From assembly GCA_030152805.1 (NCBI GenBank), contig JASLIG010000007.1, positions 1 through 15,924 on the forward strand: a stretch of 15,924 nucleotides of DNA. Direction: 5' to 3'. Source of the DNA: Solirubrobacterales bacterium (lineage in GTDB: Bacteria > Actinomycetota > Thermoleophilia > Solirubrobacterales > 70-9). The notes beneath the pieces were generated by a model that was not told the origin of the DNA, did not search any database, and saw only the letters and a program-made list of their open reading frames with translations. A program made the translations under genes and the position numbers. Below, piece by piece: positions 1 to 7,104 of the stretch; position 1 is the stretch's first letter, and each line of letters begins with the position of its first letter.

Positions 1-2
1 TC

Positions 3-725
3 GAGATCAACCGCGTCGCCAAGGTGGTCAAGGGCGGCCGCCGCTTCTCCTTCACCGCGCTGGTCGCCGTCGGCGACGAAGAGGGCGTGGTCGGGATCGG
101 CTACGGCAAGGCGCGCGAGGTGCCGCTGGCGATCCAGAAGGGCGTCGAGAACGCCCGCAAGAACTTGATCCGCATCCCCAAATACGGGCAGACGATTACC
201 CACAAGATCATCGGGCGCTACGGCGCCGGCCACGTCGTCCTGCGCCCGGCCAGCCCCGGTACCGGCGTGATCGCCGGCGGCGGCGTGCGCGCCGTGCTCG
301 AGCTCGGCGGAGTCCGCGACGTGCTCACCAAGAGCATCGGGACGCAGAATCCGATCAACCTGGTGAAGGCGACGATGGACGGGCTGATCCGGCTGCGGCG
401 GCCTGAGGAGGTTGCAGAGCTTCGTGGGTTGACCGTTGCGCAGGTCTTGGGGGTTGAGAAGTCGAACGGGGCGGTGACCGTCGAGGGTTCAGGCGCCGAG
501 GCCGCGGGTCCTGCCGCGACCTCGGAGGAGCCTGCGGGCGGGGGCTCCACCTCCGTTCTCGGCCCCTCCGAGTCCGCGCCACCCGCGGAGGAGGCGTCTA
601 AGCCCTCGGAGGTGCCGGCCGCGGAGGCTGAAGCTCCGGCCACGGAGAAGCCCAGAGCCGAGGAAGCTGCTGCCGGGGAGGCCAAACCAGCTGAGGAGCC
701 GAAAGCTGAGGGTGATGCTTCGTGA
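3..725 (+). CDS. rpsE: 30S ribosomal protein S5, 5'-truncated by window edge, with long acidic C-terminal tail
   Basis: S5 is a small-subunit ribosomal protein near the mRNA entry site and helps decoding accuracy. The reading frame is open from the first complete codon (EINRVAKVVKGGRR...), so the true start lies upstream; the GTG at 24 is internal. The visible part covers the end of the double-stranded RNA-binding domain and the whole C-terminal domain (GIGYGKAREVP, RYGAGHVVLRPA, GTGVIAGGGVRAV, LRGLTVAQVLG are typical S5 blocks). Bacterial S5 normally ends close to the LRG...VLG motif. Here about 89 more residues follow, rich in Ala, Glu, Pro and Ser, which look disordered and acidic. The TGA stop overlaps the rpmD GTG start (GTGA), so the two genes are probably translationally coupled. 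Identity is certain from the conserved core; the role of the tail is unknown. Confidence 0.97.
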   Translation, partial: EINRVAKVVKGGRRFSFTALVAVGDEEGVVGIGYGKAREVPLAIQKGVENARKNLIRIPKYGQTITHKIIGRYGAGHVVLRPASPGTGVIAGGGVRAVLELGGVRDVLTKSIGTQNPINLVKATMDGLIRLRRPEEVAELRGLTVAQVLGVEKSNGAVTVEGSGAEAAGPAATSEEPAGGGSTSVLGPSESAPPAEEASKPSEVPAAEAEAPATEKPRAEEAAAGEAKPAEEPKAEGDAS

Positions 726-892
726 CGATCAAGCAGGTTCGGTCCGCTAACGGGAGCAATCCCAGCCAGAAAGCAACGCTTGAGGCCCTCGGGCTTGGCC
801 GCATTGGCAAGGCCGTCGAGCGGAAGGATTCCCCGCAGTTGAAGGGGCAGATTCGGGTGGTCTCTCATTTGGTCGAGGTCGACGATGGCTGA
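722..892 (+). CDS. rpmD: 50S ribosomal protein L30
   Basis: L30 is a small protein of the large ribosomal subunit. The frame starts with GTG inside the rpsE stop (GTGA overlap of 4 bp) and encodes 56 residues beginning VTIKQVRSANG. The pattern I-KQ-V-RS followed by TLEALGLGRIGKAVERKD and a final I-VVSHLVEV is the usual L30 layout: short beta strand, helix, then the strand ending the ferredoxin-like fold. Length is normal for bacterial L30 (about 55-60 aa). The stop TGA (890-892) lies within the beginning of rplO, whose ATG is at 885, giving an 8-bp overlap. Its place between rpsE and rplO is the standard spc order. It is easy to miss because of its short length and GTG start. Confidence 0.95.
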   Translation: MTIKQVRSANGSNPSQKATLEALGLGRIGKAVERKDSPQLKGQIRVVSHLVEVDDG

Positions 893-1382
893 GAAAGAGC
901 GCTCGGAGGAGATTGGGCTTCATAACCTGCGGCCGAAGCCGAGTTCGCGCAAGCCGCGCAAGCGGCTGGGGCGGGGCGAGGGCTCGGGGCTGGGGAAGAC
1001 CTCTGGGCGTGGGCACAAGGGTGCGGGGTCGCGCTCGGGCTCGAAACGCAAGGCCAACTACGAAGGCGGCCAGAACCCGATCCACATGCGGATGCGAAAG
1101 CTCCGCGGGCCGCACAAAAAGCAGTCGATGCCGTTTGAGAACTTCAGGACGAAGTCGCAACCGGTCAACTTGGCCGACCTCGAGGAGCGCTTCGACGACG
1201 GGGCCGAGGTGACGCCGGAGGCGCTGAAGGAAAAGGGGCTGGCGAAGCGCTCTGATCCGGTGAAGATCCTGGCGCGGGGAGAGATCTCCAAGAAGCTGAC
1301 GGTCAAGGCGCACGCCTTCAGCGCTGCCGCCAAGGAGCGGATAGAAGCGGCTGGCGGTTCCTGCCACACTCTGGAGCCGTAA
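885..1382 (+). CDS. rplO: 50S ribosomal protein L15
   Basis: L15 is a late-assembly protein of the large subunit that sits with its extended basic N-terminus in 23S rRNA. The 165-residue product begins MAEKERSEEIGLHNLRPKPS and contains the glycine/arginine-rich arm (about residues 22-50: KRLGRGEGSGLGKTSGRGHKG) and the EGGQNPIH...RKLRG segment typical of the family. The C-terminal globular part follows with VNLADLEERF and VKILARGEISKKLTVKAHAFS, near-consensus L15 motifs. A few acidic residues precede the usual N-terminus, making it slightly long. The stop overlaps the secY start (TAATG). Glycine codons here are mostly GGG, unlike the GGC preference in secY or rpsM. Confidence 0.97.
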   Translation: MAEKERSEEIGLHNLRPKPSSRKPRKRLGRGEGSGLGKTSGRGHKGAGSRSGSKRKANYEGGQNPIHMRMRKLRGPHKKQSMPFENFRTKSQPVNLADLEERFDDGAEVTPEALKEKGLAKRSDPVKILARGEISKKLTVKAHAFSAAAKERIEAAGGSCHTLEP

Positions 1383-2656
1383 TGCTCCGGACTATTGCGA
1401 ACGCCTTCAGCGTCGCCGACATTCGCAAGAAGCTTGCCTTCACGGCGGCGATGCTGCTGCTGTACCGGCTCGGCGCCTACATCCCGGCGCCCGGCGTCGA
1501 CCTCGACGCGGTCAAGGAACTGCAGAGCAACTTCGGCGGCGGCGGCATCCTCAACCTGCTCAACACCTTCTCGGGCGGCAGCCTCTCGCGCCTCTCGATC
1601 TTCGCGCTCGGGATCATGCCCTACATCACGGCCTCGATCATCCTGCAGCTGCTCACCGTGGTCGTGCCCTCGCTGGAGAAACTGCAGAAAGAAGGCGAAG
1701 TCGGGCAGCAGAAGATCACCCAGTACACGCGCTACCTGACCGTCGGCCTGGCCTTCGCCCAGTCCTTCGGCTACGTCTACCTCTTCAAGTCCTTCGGGCA
1801 GCAGGCGGGGAGCGGCAACCTCCTCGGCAGCCTCAGCGGCGGCAAGGTGCTGCTGGTCGTGATCTGCCTGACCGCGGGCTGCACGCTGCTGATGTGGCTG
1901 GGCGAGCTGATCACCCAGCGCGGCATCGGCAACGGCATCTCGCTGATGATCTTCGCCTCGATCGTTTCCGGCCTGCCCAACGGGCTGCAGCAGTGGTGGA
2001 CCAACCCCGACCAGGTCTTCGTCGTGATGATGCCCTTCATCGCCCTGGCGGTGATCGTCGGCATCGTCTTCGTCCAGGAGGGCCAGCGGCGCATCCCGGT
2101 CCAGTACGCCAAACGGGTGGTGGGGCGGAAAATGACCTCGGGCGGCTCCACTTACCTGCCGCTGCGGGTCAACATGGCCGGAGTCATCCCGGTCATTTTC
2201 GCTGCTTCGATCATGGCGTTCCCGCCGACCATCGGCCAGCTGCTCAACACTCCCGCCGCGCTCGACTTCGCCGCCTTCTTCAGCCCCAGCAGCTGGGCCT
2301 ACCTGGTCGGCGAGGTCTTCTTCATCGTCATCTTCACCTACTTCTACACGGCGGTCACCTTCAACCCCGTCGACCAGGCCGACAACCTCAAGAAGTACGG
2401 CGGCTTCATCCCCGGCGTCCGTCCGGGCCGACCGACCGCCGAGTACCTCGACCGCATCCTCTCGCGGCTGACCTTCCCCGGCGCCCTCTACCTCGGCGCG
2501 ATCGCCGCCCTGCCGACGCTCCTGATCAACCAGACGGCGGCCAACTTCGCTTTCGGAGGCACCTCGATCCTGATCGTGATCGGCGTCGCGCTGGAAACGG
2601 TGAAGCAGCTCGAGGCGCAGCTGATGATGCGCAACTACGAGGGCTTCCTCAAATAG
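1382..2656 (+). CDS. secY: Preprotein translocase subunit SecY
   Basis: SecY is the channel-forming core of the SecYEG translocon and carries unfolded secretory proteins across, or membrane proteins into, the cytoplasmic membrane. The 424-residue product has the expected length and about ten hydrophobic segments. Recognisable blocks are the first transmembrane region and plug entrance (YRLGAYIPAPGVD, near residue 28), SIFALGIMPYITASIILQLL, the RGIGNGISLMIFASI loop and helix, QRRIPVQYAKR in the cytosolic loop that contacts SecA and ribosome, and FNPVDQADNLKKYGGFIPG near the C-terminus. Start ATG overlaps the rplO stop by one base, implying coupled translation. An 11-bp gap follows before adk. 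In this cluster its expression tracks ribosome synthesis. Confidence 0.98.
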   Translation: MLRTIANAFSVADIRKKLAFTAAMLLLYRLGAYIPAPGVDLDAVKELQSNFGGGGILNLLNTFSGGSLSRLSIFALGIMPYITASIILQLLTVVVPSLEKLQKEGEVGQQKITQYTRYLTVGLAFAQSFGYVYLFKSFGQQAGSGNLLGSLSGGKVLLVVICLTAGCTLLMWLGELITQRGIGNGISLMIFASIVSGLPNGLQQWWTNPDQVFVVMMPFIALAVIVGIVFVQEGQRRIPVQYAKRVVGRKMTSGGSTYLPLRVNMAGVIPVIFAASIMAFPPTIGQLLNTPAALDFAAFFSPSSWAYLVGEVFFIVIFTYFYTAVTFNPVDQADNLKKYGGFIPGVRPGRPTAEYLDRILSRLTFPGALYLGAIAALPTLLINQTAANFAFGGTSILIVIGVALETVKQLEAQLMMRNYEGFLK

Positions 2657-2666
2657 GCCACGGCCG

Positions 2667-3347
2667 ATGTCGGAGCTGAACCTAGTCCTCCTCGGTCCGC
2701 CCGGGTCGGGCAAGGGCACGCAGGGTGAGCGCCTTCAGGAGGACTTGGAGCTCCCCTACTACGCGACTGGCGACATCCTGCGCGCCGCGGTGCGCGAGGG
2801 GACCGAGCTGGGCCGGGCCGCCAAGGACTACATGGACCGCGGCGACCTCGTTCCCGACGAGGTGATCGTCGGCATGATCGGCGAGCGGATCGACTCCAGC
2901 GAGGCCGCCGACGGCTTCATCCTCGACGGCTTCCCGCGCACGGCGCCCCAGGCCGAGGCGCTGGCCGCGAAGCTCGACGAGCTCGGCCGCGAGCTGACCG
3001 CGGTGTTGCTGATCGACGTCAGCGATGAGGAGGTGGTGCGCCGGCTCGGCGGCCGCCGCACCTGCGTCGAGAACGGGCACGTCTTCCACGTCGAGTTCAA
3101 CCCGCCCAAAGAGGAGGGGGTCTGCGACGTCGACGGCAGCGAACTGATTACTCGCGACGACGACGAGCCCGAGGTGATCCGCCACCGGCTCGAGCAGTAC
3201 CACGAGAAGACGGCACCGCTGATCGAGCATTACGACAGCCAGAGCCTGCTCCGCCAGATCGACGGCGCGGTGCCGCCGGACTCGGTCGCCGACGCGATCC
3301 AGCGCACCCTGGCGACGCTGCGCCTGGAGGCCGACGAGGCCATCTAG
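2667..3347 (+). CDS. adk: Adenylate kinase
   Basis: Adenylate kinase interconverts ATP + AMP and 2 ADP in the cytoplasm. The 226-residue product has the P-loop GPPGSGKGT at residues 10-18, the AMP-binding motif DGFPRT (87-92), and the LID region starting near RRLGGRRTC (126-133). It is the long form with a full LID. In zinc-type enzymes the LID holds four metal ligands as C-x2-C-x16-C-x2-C/D; here the spacing is exact but the second ligand is Asn (C133, N136, C153, D156), so metal binding is doubtful. LID residues HVEFNPPK are otherwise standard. The gene lies 10 bp after secY and 12 bp before the map ATG. The preceding sequence lacks a good Shine-Dalgarno, so coupling to secY translation is likely. 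Confidence 0.97.
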   Translation: MSELNLVLLGPPGSGKGTQGERLQEDLELPYYATGDILRAAVREGTELGRAAKDYMDRGDLVPDEVIVGMIGERIDSSEAADGFILDGFPRTAPQAEALAAKLDELGRELTAVLLIDVSDEEVVRRLGGRRTCVENGHVFHVEFNPPKEEGVCDVDGSELITRDDDEPEVIRHRLEQYHEKTAPLIEHYDSQSLLRQIDGAVPPDSVADAIQRTLATLRLEADEAI

Positions 3348-3359
3348 CTTGTGTATCGG

Positions 3360-4118
3360 ATGATCATCAAGAAGACGCCGGAGCAGGTCGACAAGATGGC
3401 GACCGCCGGCGAGATCCTCGTTCGCTGCTTGCACATGCTGGCCGCCAAGGCGCGGCCGGGCATGACTACCAGGGAGCTCGACCTCGCCGCCGAGAAGCTG
3501 ATCCGCTCGCAGGGGGCCGAGCCGGCCTTCAAGGGCTACCGGGGCTTCCCCGGCTCGATCTGCGCCTCGCCCAACTCGATGGTCGTGCACGGGATCCCGG
3601 GTCACTACGAGTGCAAACGCGGCGACGTGCTCTCGATCGACGTCGGCGTGATCAAGGACGGCTGGGTTGCCGACGCGGCGCTGACGGTGCCGATCGGTTC
3701 GATCCGCCCCGAGGCGCGCAAGCTGCTCGACGTCACCAAGGGGGCGCTCTTCGCCGGGGTCGAGCAGATGCGACCCGGCAACCGGCTTGGGGACGTGTCG
3801 GCCGCGATCCAGCGGGCGGTCGAGATCGAGGGCCTCTCGATCATCCGCACCCTGGTCGGCCACGGCATCGGTCGCGAGATGCACGAGGACCCCCAGGTCC
3901 CCAATTTCGGCACTCCCGGCAAGGGACCGCTGCTCGAGGAGGGTACGGTGCTGGCGATCGAGCCGATGGTCAACGCCGGCGGCGCCCTGGTGCGGATGGG
4001 TGACGACGGTTGGGCCGTCTACTCCCAGGACGGCTCGCTCGCCGCCCACTTCGAGTTCACCGTGGCCGTTACGGCCGAGGGCCCGCGGATTCTCACCCCC
4101 TGGCACGAAGACGGGTAA
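3360..4118 (+). CDS. map: Methionine aminopeptidase, type I
   Basis: This cytosolic metalloprotease removes the initiator methionine from nascent proteins. With the ATG at 3360 the product is 252 aa and begins MIIKKTPEQVDKM, the typical type I start; an in-frame GTG at 3351 would add three residues and cannot be excluded. All expected pita-bread residues are present: H77 (VVHGIPG), metal ligands D94 (SIDVGV) and D105 (GWVADAA), H168 (VGHGIG), H175 (MHEDP), E201 (AIEPM) and E232 (HFEFTVAVT). No N-terminal zinc-finger or SH3-binding extension is present. The position directly after adk is normal for actinobacteria; what is not normal is that infA does not follow. The stop TAA lies next to the proposed promoter of the acylase gene. 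Confidence 0.97.
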   Translation: MIIKKTPEQVDKMATAGEILVRCLHMLAAKARPGMTTRELDLAAEKLIRSQGAEPAFKGYRGFPGSICASPNSMVVHGIPGHYECKRGDVLSIDVGVIKDGWVADAALTVPIGSIRPEARKLLDVTKGALFAGVEQMRPGNRLGDVSAAIQRAVEIEGLSIIRTLVGHGIGREMHEDPQVPNFGTPGKGPLLEEGTVLAIEPMVNAGGALVRMGDDGWAVYSQDGSLAAHFEFTVAVTAEGPRILTPWHEDG

Positions 4119-4128
4119 GCGCTACGCT
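4100..4128 (+). promoter_or_regulatory. Candidate promoter for the acylase gene, inside the 3' end of map
   Basis: A -35-like CTGGCA (4100-4105, 4/6 to TTGACA) is separated by 17 bp from a -10-like TACGCT (4123-4128). Transcription would begin around 4134-4136, almost exactly at the ACG proposed as the acylase start, so the transcript would be essentially leaderless. Hexamers alone are weak evidence in GC-rich DNA; the spacing and its agreement with the signal peptide start are what make it worth listing. Confidence 0.35.
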
Positions 4129-4134
4129 TTTTCT

Positions 4135-6786
4135 ACGCGCCGTCTACTGACATTTGCGCTGTTGGGTTTGGTACTGGCGGTACCTGCTGCTCATGCGGCT
4201 TCGCAGCCATATGGCACCAACGACGCGGGAGGCTTCCGCAACGTGCTGCCGCCCGGTGAGAACGGGCTCGACACGCTCTCTCAGATCTTCGTCTTCCGCG
4301 GCCTCGGCGTGTTGCCGCCGCACTACGCCGATCAGCAGCCGCTCTACGAAAACCTCGTTTACGGCGCCCCGGAACTGAGCGACGAGAAAGTCGGCACCTA
4401 CTTCAAGGACGCCACCTTCGGCGTCCCCTCCGGCGAAGTCGCATCGACGATCGAACCGAAACCGGGGGTGACGATCGTTCGCGATTCCGCCTACGGGGTT
4501 CCGCACGTCTACGGTGACACCCGCGCCGACACGATGTTCGGCGCCGGCTACGCCGGCGCCGCCGATCGCCTCTTCCTGATGGACGTGCTGCGCCATACCG
4601 GCCGCGCCGAACTCGCCTCCTTCCTCGGCGGCGCCAATGCCGGCGCCGACGCCTCGCAGTGGGCCTTCGCGCCCTACACGGAAGCCGACCTGCAGAAACA
4701 GCTCGACCTGACGCCCCATCTCTACGGCCAGGCCGGCCAGCAGGCGATCGAAGACGTGCAGAGCTACGTCGACGGCATCAACGCCTACATTGCCGCCGCT
4801 GCAGTCAATCCCGCGCTGCGACCCGGTGAGTACGGCTTGCTCAACAAGCAGATCGAACCGTGGAAGCCGACCGACGTCGTCGCGACCGCCTCCCTGATCG
4901 GCGGCATCTTCGGTCGCGGCGGCGGCAGCGAGCTCAACTCGGCGCTGACCATGCAGGCGTTCGTCGATCGTTTCGGTCGCAAAGCAGGCCGAAGGGCCTG
5001 GCTCGGCTTCCGCTCCAAGAACGACCCCGAAGCGCCGACGACCATCTCGGATCAGTTCCCCTACGAGACGCGCAGCGCTTTTGCCAAGCCGGGCCTCGCC
5101 CTGCCGGACCCTGGATCCGTGCGCGAAACGAAGGTGGCGACGGTCTCGCGCGGTGCCGGCGGCAGCGGCGGCTTCGGCGCCGCGATCGAGCGGGCACTGC
5201 GGGAAGGCGCCCACGCCTCAAACTGGGAGCTCGTCTCCGCCAAGCACTCGGCGACCGGTCATCCGCTGGCGGTGATGGGACCCCAGGTTGGTTACTTCGT
5301 CCCCCAGATCCTGATGGAGGAGGATCTGCACGGTCCCGGCATCGACGCCCGCGGTGCCGCCTTCGCCGGCGTCAACCTCTACGTCGAGCTCGGCCACGGT
5401 CGCGACTACGCCTGGAGCGCGACGACGGCCACCTCCGACAACGTCGACACCTTTGCCGAGGTGCTCTGCAAGGACAGGCTGCACTATCTCTACCGGGGCA
5501 AGTGCAAGCCGATGGAACAGCTGGTGCGGAGCGAGAGCTGGACGCCCAACGCGATCGACTCGACCGAACCCGGCTCACAGACGCTGACTGCCTACCGCAC
5601 CGTGCACGGGATCGTCTTCGCTCGCGGCAAGGTGCAGGGGCGCCGGGTCGCCTTCGTGCGCCAGCGCAGCACCTACTTCCACGAGGCCGACTCGGTGGTC
5701 GGCTTCGGCCAGCTCAACGAACCCGGCTTCCTCACCGGCCCAGCGGCCTTCAAGAAAGCCGTCTCGAACATCAACTTCCTCTTCAACTGGGCTTACGTCG
5801 ATTCCGAACGCATCGCCTACGCGCTCTCGGGAGCGATGCCGCAGCGCCAGGGCACCTCGCCCGACTTCCCCGTGCTCGGCACGGGGAAGTACGACTGGAA
5901 GGGGTTCAAGCCTGCGAACCAGACGGCCACCTACCTGCCGTTTGCCAAGCACCCACAGGCGATCGACCCCGACTACCTGGTCTCCTGGAACAACAAGCAG
6001 GCGCCGGGTTGGGGCGCCGCCGACGATCAGTACGACTACGGTGCCCTGCACCGCTCGCAGATGATCTCCGACAAGGTGCGGGCGGGCACGCGCGGCAAAC
6101 GGCGGATGACGATCTCCCAACTGGTGCAGGCGATGGCGGAACCGGCGACGCAGGATCTGCGCGGCTACCGCTTGCTGCCGACGATCCTCGAGGCCGTGGG
6201 CAAGCCAAAGCAACCGGCCCTGCGCAAAGCGCTGGGAACGCTGCGGGCCTGGCACAAAGCCGGGGCCCACCGTCGCGACCTCAATCGCGACGGCATCGAC
6301 GAGGAAACGCCGGCGATCGAGCTGATGGATGCCTGGTGGCCGAAGCTGGTAACCGCCGAGTTCAAGCCATCGCTGGGGGGCAAGGCCTTCGAGCAGCTGC
6401 AGGTGATGCTGAAAATCGGCGATCGCACCGGTGGCTCGCCCGATGCCCCGGACTTCTTCGACGGTTGGTGGAGCTACGTCTCCAAGGATCTGCGCAACCT
6501 GTTCGGCCCGCGTCCGCAGGCGCCCTTCAGCCGCGTTTACTGCGGCAAGGGATCGAAGCAGCGCTGCCGCAAGGCGCTGCAGCGCAGCCTCGCGCAGGCG
6601 CTGAAGGTGACGCCGGCGGCGATGTATGGAGGGGGAGACGGCAAGTGCGCCACCAACCCCCAGCCGTCCTGCTTCGACCAGAACCGCCCCACGGAAACCT
6701 CCGGGGTCACGCTGGGACCGTTCCCGTTCCAGAACCGGCCGACGTTCCAGCAGGTCGTGACGTTGACGCAGCGGTTGCCACGCTGA
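4135..6786 (+). CDS. Secreted penicillin acylase family (S45) N-terminal nucleophile hydrolase
   Basis: The product resembles penicillin/cephalosporin/acyl-homoserine-lactone acylases, exported Ntn hydrolases that split amide bonds after autocatalytic cleavage into alpha and beta chains. An N-terminal signal peptide (RRLLTFALLGLVLAV then PAAHA) is followed by the alpha region (VRDSAYGVPHVYGDT, GAGYAGAADRLFLMD). The nucleophile is probably Ser362 (codon 5218-5220) in HASNWELVSAKHSATGHPL, the first residue of the mature beta chain. DYAWSATTATSDNVDTF carries the downstream active-site and oxyanion region. A DLNRDGIDEE stretch (715-724) looks like a calcium loop, and the C-terminus is cysteine-containing. 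About 883 aa, normal for the family. No ATG, GTG or TTG begins the signal peptide; I place the start at ACG 4135, tentatively. An in-frame GTG at 4000 would overlap map by 119 bp; TTG 4162 would lose the basic n-region. Substrate unknown. Confidence 0.85.
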   Translation, partial: TRRLLTFALLGLVLAVPAAHAASQPYGTNDAGGFRNVLPPGENGLDTLSQIFVFRGLGVLPPHYADQQPLYENLVYGAPELSDEKVGTYFKDATFGVPSGEVASTIEPKPGVTIVRDSAYGVPHVYGDTRADTMFGAGYAGAADRLFLMDVLRHTGRAELASFLGGANAGADASQWAFAPYTEADLQKQLDLTPHLYGQAGQQAIEDVQSYVDGINAYIAAAAVNPALRPGEYGLLNKQIEPWKPTDVVATASLIGGIFGRGGGSELNSALTMQAFVDRFGRKAGRRAWLGFRSKNDPEAPTTISDQFPYETRSAFAKPGLALPDPGSVRETKVATVSRGAGGSGGFGAAIERALREGAHASNWELVSAKHSATGHPLAVMGPQVGYFVPQILMEEDLHGPGIDARGAAFAGVNLYVELGHGRDYAWSATTATSDNVDTFAEVLCKDRLHYLYRGKCKPMEQLVRSESWTPNAIDSTEPGSQTLTAYRTVHGIVFARGKVQGRRVAFVRQRSTYFHEADSVVGFGQLNEPGFLTGPAAFKKAVSNINFLFNWAYVDSERIAYALSGAMPQRQGTSPDFPVLGTGKYDWKGFKPANQTATYLPFAKHPQAIDPDYLVSWNNKQAPGWGAADDQYDYGALHRSQMISDKVRAGTRGKRRMTISQLVQAMAEPATQDLRGYRLLPTILEAVGKPKQPALRKALGTLRAWHKAGAHRRDLNRDGIDEETPAIELMDAWWPKLVTAEFKPSLGGKAFEQLQVMLKIGDRTGGSPDAPDFFDGWWSYVSKDLRNLFGPRPQAPFSRVYCGKGSKQRCRKALQRSLAQALKVTPAAMYGGGDGKCATNPQPSCFDQNRPTETSGVTLGPFPFQNRPTFQQVVTLTQRLPR

Positions 6787-6791
6787 CGGGA

Positions 6792-6950
6792 GGAGGGATG
6801 GCGGTGTGCCTCTGTGGGAATTGATGTCGCACGCGCCCGCTTTGCGGGCGCTTAGCGACAACCGGAGAGCGCGGCTGACGCCGCGCCTAGAACCACATTG
6901 CATGGGCCGCCTTCGGCGACATTCCCACAGAAGCACACCGCCATCCCTTC
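6792..6950. repeat. Nested inverted-repeat element A
   Basis: Two 30-bp arms (6792-6821 and 6921-6950) are inverted copies: 28 of 30 positions pair, one is a G.T and one a C/A mismatch. The 99 bp between them contain three further hairpins: TGTCGC/GCGACA (6825-6830 with 6855-6860) enclosing GCGCCCGC/GCGGGCGC (6833-6851); GCGCGGC-tgac-GCCGCGC (6869-6886); and GCCG-cctt-CGGC (6906-6917). The whole would fold into a multi-branched structure in RNA or as a cruciform. It begins 5 bp after the acylase stop. A dispersed palindromic repeat (REPIN or MITE-like) is the simplest reading. No direct-repeat target duplication was identified. Confidence 0.8.
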
Positions 6951-7063
6951 ACGAACGTTCGCGCCCCCAAGCTTCCAACCGAGACGCTCCGGCTGGACTC
7001 ACCAGCTTCAGGCGCGACATCGTCCGGGCGTTTTTGCCGGGAGCAATGGCTGGCCGGTCCCGC

Positions 7064-7096
7064 CGCTCCGCATCGAAGCTTCCGTGCTTCGGAGCG
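7064..7096. repeat. Stem-loop between the two large palindromes
   Basis: CGCTCC (7064-7069) pairs with GGAGCG (7091-7096) and, inside it, GAAGC (7075-7079) pairs with GCTTC (7086-7090), leaving an asymmetric internal bulge of 5 nt on the left and a 6-nt loop. No T-run follows, so it is not an intrinsic terminator. Confidence 0.5.
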
Positions 7097-7104
7097 TGTG
7101 GAGA

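Noticed and set aside
1058..2719. Long open frame on minus strand antisense to rplO and secY (553 codons)
   Set aside because: Its composition is the Asp/Arg/Gly/Ala-rich shadow typical of the reverse strand of GC-rich genes; the plus strand encodes unmistakable SecY.
2682..4106. Long minus-strand frame antisense to adk and map
   Set aside because: Shadow of two recognised genes; no family features.
3787..4134. Acylase start at ATG 3787 or GTG 4000 inside map
   Set aside because: Would add an Arg/Ser/Pro-rich shadow of map before the signal peptide and overlap map by more than 100 bp.
4860..6824. Plus-strand frame of 654 codons overlapping the acylase in another frame
   Set aside because: Arg/Pro/Ala-rich low-complexity translation; the acylase frame holds the conserved motifs.
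5575..6936. Minus-strand frame antisense to the acylase
   Set aside because: Shadow frame; Arg/Leu-rich with no recognisable motif.
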